Shown here piece by piece: positions 60,041-64,000 of a stretch of 64,000 nucleotides of DNA. The notes beneath the pieces were generated by a model. It was not told the origin of the DNA. It did not search any database and worked only from the letters and a program-made list of their open reading frames with translations. Origin of the DNA: Arion vulgaris (taxonomy: Eukaryota; Mollusca; Gastropoda; Stylommatophora; Arionidae); assembly GCA_020796225.1 (NCBI GenBank), contig CM036768.1, forward strand, positions 37,721,789 to 37,785,788, given 5' to 3'. The position numbers and the translations under genes were made by a program. Numbering within the stretch: position 1 is the stretch's first letter; the number at the start of each line of letters is the position of its first letter.

Positions 60041-60205
60041 GAGATCAAGTCCACTAAAAATATGGTTAGATGGCATTGCAGAATCCGGTCAAATAGCAAA
60101 AGTAATAATCACCAAAGCCACCAGAACATCGCAGGACATAAATAGAAAACAACGACACTGGGCAACAACCCGGTAGCAGTGTGACGACAAAACAAGAAGA
60201 AGAAT
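60041..60205 (+). mobile_element. LINE LB extreme 3' end, downstream of its own amplified codons
   Basis: ATATGGTTAGATGGCATTGC, ATCACCAAAGCCACCAGAAC, CGACACTGGGCAACAACCCG, GCAGTGTGACGACA and an AAGAAGAAG tail follow the array in the normal LB order. Confidence 0.85.
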
Positions 60206-60257
60206 GTATCTGTATGCGGTATTACTGGCTAGTTCCCAAGTTTTCATAGTCATTACC

Positions 60258-60872
60258 ATTTATACAGCTACCGACGATAGCTTTATACAGCTACTGATGA
60301 TAGCTTTATACAGCTACCGACGATAGCTTTATACAGCTACTGACGATAGCTTTATACAGCTACTGACGATAGCTTTATACAGCCACTGATGATAGCTTTA
60401 TACAGCTACTGACGATAGCTTTATACAGCCACTGATGATAGCTTTATACAGCTACTGACGATAGCTTTATACAGCTACTGACGATAGCTTTATACAGCCA
60501 CTGATGATAGCTTTATACAGCTACTGACGATAGCTTTATACAGCTACTGACGATAGCTTTATACAGCCACTGATGATAGCTTTATACAGCTACTGACGAT
60601 AGCTTTATACAGCTACTGACGATAGCTTTATACAGCTACTGACGATAGCTTTATACAGCTACTGACGATAGCTTTATACAGCTACCGACGATAGCTTTAT
60701 ACAGCTACTGACGATAGCTTTATACAGCTACTGACGATAGCTTTATACAGCCACTGATGATAGCTTTATACAGCTACTGACGATAGCTTTATACAGCTAC
60801 TGACGATAGCTTTATACAGCTACTGACGATAGCTGTATACAGCTACCGACGACAGCTTTATACAAATACAAA
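60258..60872 (+). repeat. 23-bp minisatellite, about 26 copies
   Basis: Unit AGCTTTATACAGCTACTGAC then GAT. Variants are AGCCACTGATGAT and AGCTACCGACGAT. The GCCACTGATGAT variant recurs about every two or three units (60383, 60429, 60498, 60567, 60751), giving a mild higher-order pattern. Confidence 0.95.
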
Positions 60873-60934
60873 TCTCATTGATTCAAATTGCAAGAGGGAA
60901 ACAGATAAATTCCGATTTTTTAACCGATTTTTAA

Positions 60935-61170
60935 CAAATTTTTTGATTGATTGATATGTCCATCATTATTCCTCTTAGTTGAGACACTATGTGTGCTCCG
61001 ATTACTTTCTTACACAAGAAGATCTCGACTGCAGTGCACGGACTCTGTAGCACCGGCGAGGGTCTCTGATAACATTTAGAAGAGGATAAAAATACTTTGA
61101 TAGGATTTTATTGGATAATATTTCTAATATATTTTACCCAGGCAGAGGCTTTCCAGCCTACTATTCTCCA
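60935..61170 (+). repeat. Dispersed repeat K, second copy
   Basis: TGTGTGCTCCGATTACTTTC, CTCGACTGCAGTGCACGGAC, TCTGTAGCACCGGCGAGG and AGAAGAGGATAAAAATAC align with 36630-36760. Confidence 0.5.
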
Positions 61171-61284
61171 TTTTGAACTGCCAATGCTTCGTTTACGTGC
61201 TCAAGGTGAGCACGATACCTACGGTTTATCGTTCGTTTCTGATATAACTAGGAACATGATTGCTCCTACTCTGAAATCATGTAT

Positions 61285-61375
61285 CTCTGGAACAATATTT
61301 CGATGGCTACACCAAGAATCGAACCGAGTACTACTGAAACGAGAGGCGAATACCTAACCTCTATCCCACATAGTC
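61285..61375 (-). mobile_element. tRNA-like sequence, SINE head or pseudogene
   Basis: Minus strand: GATAGAGGTTAGGTATTCGC (A-box region) and ACTCGGTTCGATTCTTGG (B-box region) 30 bp apart. No clear acceptor stem. Confidence 0.45.
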
Positions 61376-61985
61376 CCTCAATGTAACAAATAAACATAAT
61401 ACATAGCACAATCGAAGCAAGATAACTGTCTCAGAAGAAAACATGAAACTTGAGACCAGATGTCCTCATGAATAAATGATAAAATATCAATTAATGTCTA
61501 AACTGTAAGAGCCATTCTGACGCTACCCTTACATTAATATCATCAATATACAAGGAGCCATGGCCCCTGAAATGTATGTTATAAATATGGTATGAAACTA
61601 TAACTAGTCACACTTTGGCAAGTAAATGTTGAGAGAAATAATAAAATCTGATATAAATTGACAGTTTATTGTCGTAAAATAATCACCATCGAACAGGTTG
61701 GCTGTCGTAAAATAATCAACCACGAACATGTTTGATGTCATAAATGAGTCTGGTAACCATGTCAACAAGAACTCTCAAAAGTAAGAAGTTGGATACAACA
61801 CACTTGTAAACATATTTTATTGAAATTTATCGATTACTTTTTGTTTTAGTGAGTTAAGTGAGTATAAAAATAGTAGAAGTGGAATGTACGGAGTAAGATA
61901 AATGTTGAAGTAGAGTTTTTTAATTACAAATTGTTACAGAAATGTGGTTGAAGATGGTGGAGAATAAATAATAACATATGTCAGT
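61376..61985. other. No recognised feature; small direct repeat
   Basis: TGTCGTAAAATAATCA occurs twice (61671 and 61700), with CGAACA(G/T)GTT after each. The rest is unassigned. Confidence 0.45.
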
Positions 61986-62460
61986 TCATCATCCTCATCG
62001 TTTTGTGTCGTGTAGACTGGCGTAGGCGATCACAGATCTCCACAAATCTCTGTCTTTGATGTTTGCTATTAACTCAGATGTTGACGCTCTAGTGACATGA
62101 AGTCAGGCTATCCAAAATGTGCTCTCTGTCTCGTCTCTCCTCGATTTTACCGGTTGTCACAATGTGTTCTAAACCTCCCTTCCTCATCACATGCCCGAAA
62201 AATGATGACTGCCTCTTTCTTATATTGATGATAAGCTTTCTCTGTGTCTTGATCTCATTCAACACCTCAACATTAGTCATTTTAGCAGTCCATGGGATTC
62301 TCATCATTCTTCTGTAAAACCACATTTCTGTGGCCCTCAGAGATTTTTCGATCTGTGTGTTCATTGTCCATGACTCGCATCCGTATGTCAGTATTAGTTT
62401 TATGGAGCACTGAATAACTCGCAATTCTGATCGCAATTGACAAGAACTTGTTGCATATAA
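61986..62460 (-). mobile_element. LINE LD C-terminal fragment
   Basis: Minus frame 62089-62436 encodes IQCSIKLILTYGCESWTMNT, YRRMMRIPWTAKMTNVEVLN, KTQRKLIINIRKRQSSFFGH, VMRKGGLEHIVTTGKIEERR. Uninterrupted for 115 codons, so the best LD copy. The YGCESWT motif precedes the MMRIPW block as in other LINEs. 3' end with GTCTACACGACACAAAACG-like sequence and (GAT). 5' truncated; no polymerase palm. Confidence 0.8.
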
Positions 62461-62739
62461 TGTGATCAGAATGTCAGTTACATTACTATATGAGTTCTGC
62501 GAGTGATGAACAATGTAAAGTCGTGCCTGGTGTCATCGTTACTAAAACATAAATTAAGATAAGGATGATGTGGGACGTGTGTATGTGGGGGTGTCTGTAT
62601 GTGCGGTGTTTGTTTGCGTGTACCTGCGCACATTCTTATATGTATGTGTGTGTGTGTATGGATATCTTGTTTCTCTTCCTCTGCTTTCCATAATCCTGTT
62701 TTGATTCACAATGTTAAGATTAGAAGATATTTAGAGAAC
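62461..62739. other. (TG)-rich stretch, otherwise nothing
   Basis: GT-rich at 62575-62665 (GTGTGTATGTGGGGGTGTCT). No gene. Confidence 0.5.
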
Positions 62740-63165
62740 ATGTTCTTGTGAGCAAGAGGAAGACCACGCACAAGATGGAGCGAAGGCATCAAGAACAACC
62801 TTACAAAAATGAATATCAGCTTACAAAGTGCCTTAAAAAGAACTCACACGATCACTGCGTCCCCCTCCTCCCCAACACTTATATAAAGAAGTAAATGATG
62901 GAAGAGAAGAAGTTCTTGTTAGCTCTTTGTACTGGTGTCTTTCCCTGCCGCTGTTATTTCTGTAGTACAACTTTTACGTGGGTGACTTTTTATCTTGTAA
63001 AAACTGTTATTTAAGTATCACTTCTCTGTTAGGTACACTGTATGTTGGTAATCTAATTATGTGATTCACATATTTAATTTGTTGTTTCTTGATAAATTTC
63101 AATACTGAAGTGTATGTAAATTTTATTTTACCTGTTTTCATGCCTTTACACCAATATCAAATTCT
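62740..63165. mobile_element. Two LB-like LINE fragments in opposite orientation
   Basis: Plus strand 62750-62890: GCAAGAGGAAGACCACGCAC, AAGATGGAGCGAAGGCATCA and AAAAGAACTCACACGATCAC. Minus strand 62940-63130: AGCTCTTTGTACTGGTGTCT, ACTGTATGTTGGTAATCTAA, ATTTAATTTGTTGTTTCTTG. Both too decayed to translate. Confidence 0.55.
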
Positions 63166-63460
63166 GTTAATAGTTAGTTTGTTCCTTTCGGGCCAAAGGC
63201 GGCACATAGGGCAGAGGTTTTATATCTCCATGATGTGATGCGGTTCATTGCTAGCAGTTGGAGATCTTGTATGGTTTTACATCCCAATAGTTTACTTTCT
63301 TGTTGGATTGTTCTTCGAAGAGTGGTCTTTGGTCTTCCAGTTTTCTTTTCCCAACTGGTGACCACATAAGAACTTGTCGATTTAGTCTCTTTTCGTCTGA
63401 TCTAAGAACATGACCTAAATATTTTCACCTTCGTTTCCTTATAATATTTGATACAGGTTG
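63165..63460 (-). mobile_element. LINE LE C-terminal fragment, second copy
   Basis: Minus frame 63174-63365 encodes KTGRPKTTLRRTIQQESKLL, CKTIQDLQLLAMNRITSWRY, ending ALCAAFGPKGTN. Similarity to 57326-57620 is close (about 90 percent by eye) and stops at 63460, where the copy is 5' truncated. Confidence 0.8.
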
Positions 63461-64000
63461 TTGGATAGTGTACGTGACTGTTAGTTGACAGCAAAGTTGG
63501 CAGTCCCCAATTATTGTACAGCTTAGAATGAACAAACCTACACCCCACTCAACGAAATCTTTATTCTGATTAACTTCTTTAGAGTATGTCCATAACGATC
63601 GGAATACTAAAAACATGTATATCATCAGTGACAACGTTCGTGTGTAGCGTGAATGACGAAGGACACTTGCGATAAGGAAAGCAAGTATGCACGCAAAAAT
63701 GAATCAGAGATCACATCAGTTATCAGTTAGACATATTAGGTGTCATGATTTCTACGAACAGAAAGAAAGAAATATGATGCGAGCTGATAAAATGTTTATT
63801 CATATTTTTTAAATAGTTTAAAAAAAAAGACAACAGCGTAACGATACGAATATTGCTATTATTCAACTGTTACCTACACGCATAAAACAAATTTAAACTT
63901 AAGTTTATTTCATTTGTAACTTTTTAACACTGATTTCTATTTAATTAATTGTTATGAAACGACTATACATTAATGCAAATACGTTTGTTCAAAACAGTAG
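63461..64000. other. No recognised feature
   Basis: AT-rich towards the window end; nothing supportable. Confidence 0.4.

Noticed and set aside
58624..60099. Very long open frames on both strands (292, 481 and 462 codons) through the 21-bp array
   Set aside because: They exist because the unit is 21 bp and has no stop in most phases. They consist wholly of the repeat, change frame nowhere, and have no independent support.

Overview
This is a repeat-dominated stretch of animal (eukaryotic) nuclear DNA. It is AT-rich, has no bacterial-style operons or dense coding, and I find no exon of a host gene that I can support. Almost everything recognisable is a transposable element, a fossil of one, or a tandem array. 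A mosaic of tRNA-headed SINEs, non-LTR retrotransposon (LINE) 3' ends and minisatellites suggests an invertebrate with a large repeat-rich genome; the sequence does not let me name the species. Labels used below are mine. SINE families: S1 (about 269 bp, tRNA-like head, ends near GGGTTCCTTTACT); S2 (about 257 bp, starts CGCCCGAGTGGTTACCGG, GAA-rich tail); S3 (about 257 bp, starts CCCGTGTGGTGCCGGGAC, tail TTCGAAGAAGAAG); S4 (tRNA-like head, tail CTCAAGTGCTTCTGGATC plus A-run); S5, S6 and S7 (further tRNA-headed families). LINE tail families: LA (RTE-like, tail of AAT/ATT), LB, LC (tail of GAT), LD, LE, LF (reverse transcriptase plus C-terminal zinc finger), LG, LH (RNase H-type zinc-knuckle end).

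Layout. 0-9.7 kb: S2/S4/S5/S3 pieces behind an LH LINE end, an LB tail inserted in an S7 SINE, S3 copies, an LF tail, a 49-bp minisatellite (5.7-6.1 kb) and a piggyBac-type MITE inside an S3. 9.7-11.7 kb: one long satellite with a homogenised 46-bp core and decayed left flank. 12-26 kb: hAT-type MITE, LD, LB and LA tails, many S1/S2/S3 copies, and a 48-bp array that grew out of an S3 SINE. 26.5 kb: a 342-bp element I recognise as the SPIN (Space Invader) hAT transposon family, known for horizontal transfer. 27-33 kb: pyrimidine-rich tract, 41-bp minisatellite, mariner-type MITE, LD/LC tails, S4. 33-43 kb: 31-33-bp minisatellite, nested LG/LA, a duplicated S3 cassette with an internal 76-bp amplification, an LB/LF junction, and a 40-bp two-type higher-order array holding an S1 insertion. 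43-53 kb: S4, nested LA/LB/S1, 37-, 43- and 56-bp arrays (the last derived from an LB LINE end), an LC tail, and an LA tail carrying a piggyBac-type MITE with a matching empty site elsewhere in the window. 53.7-55.9 kb: the only intact gene-like unit, a complete IS630/Tc1/mariner-superfamily transposon with about 108-bp terminal inverted repeats and an uninterrupted DDE transposase of 428 codons from its second in-frame ATG. 56-64 kb: hAT-type MITEs, LE tails, a 21-bp array of about 64 copies grown from LB LINE codons, a 23-bp array, and LD/LB/LE tails.

Main themes: (1) one probably recent, structurally complete autonomous transposon with unusually wide D-E spacing; (2) a SPIN element implying horizontal transfer; (3) several minisatellites whose units are visibly copied from the 3' ends or cores of SINEs and LINEs lying in the same window; (4) many nested insertions whose target-site duplications give a readable relative chronology.
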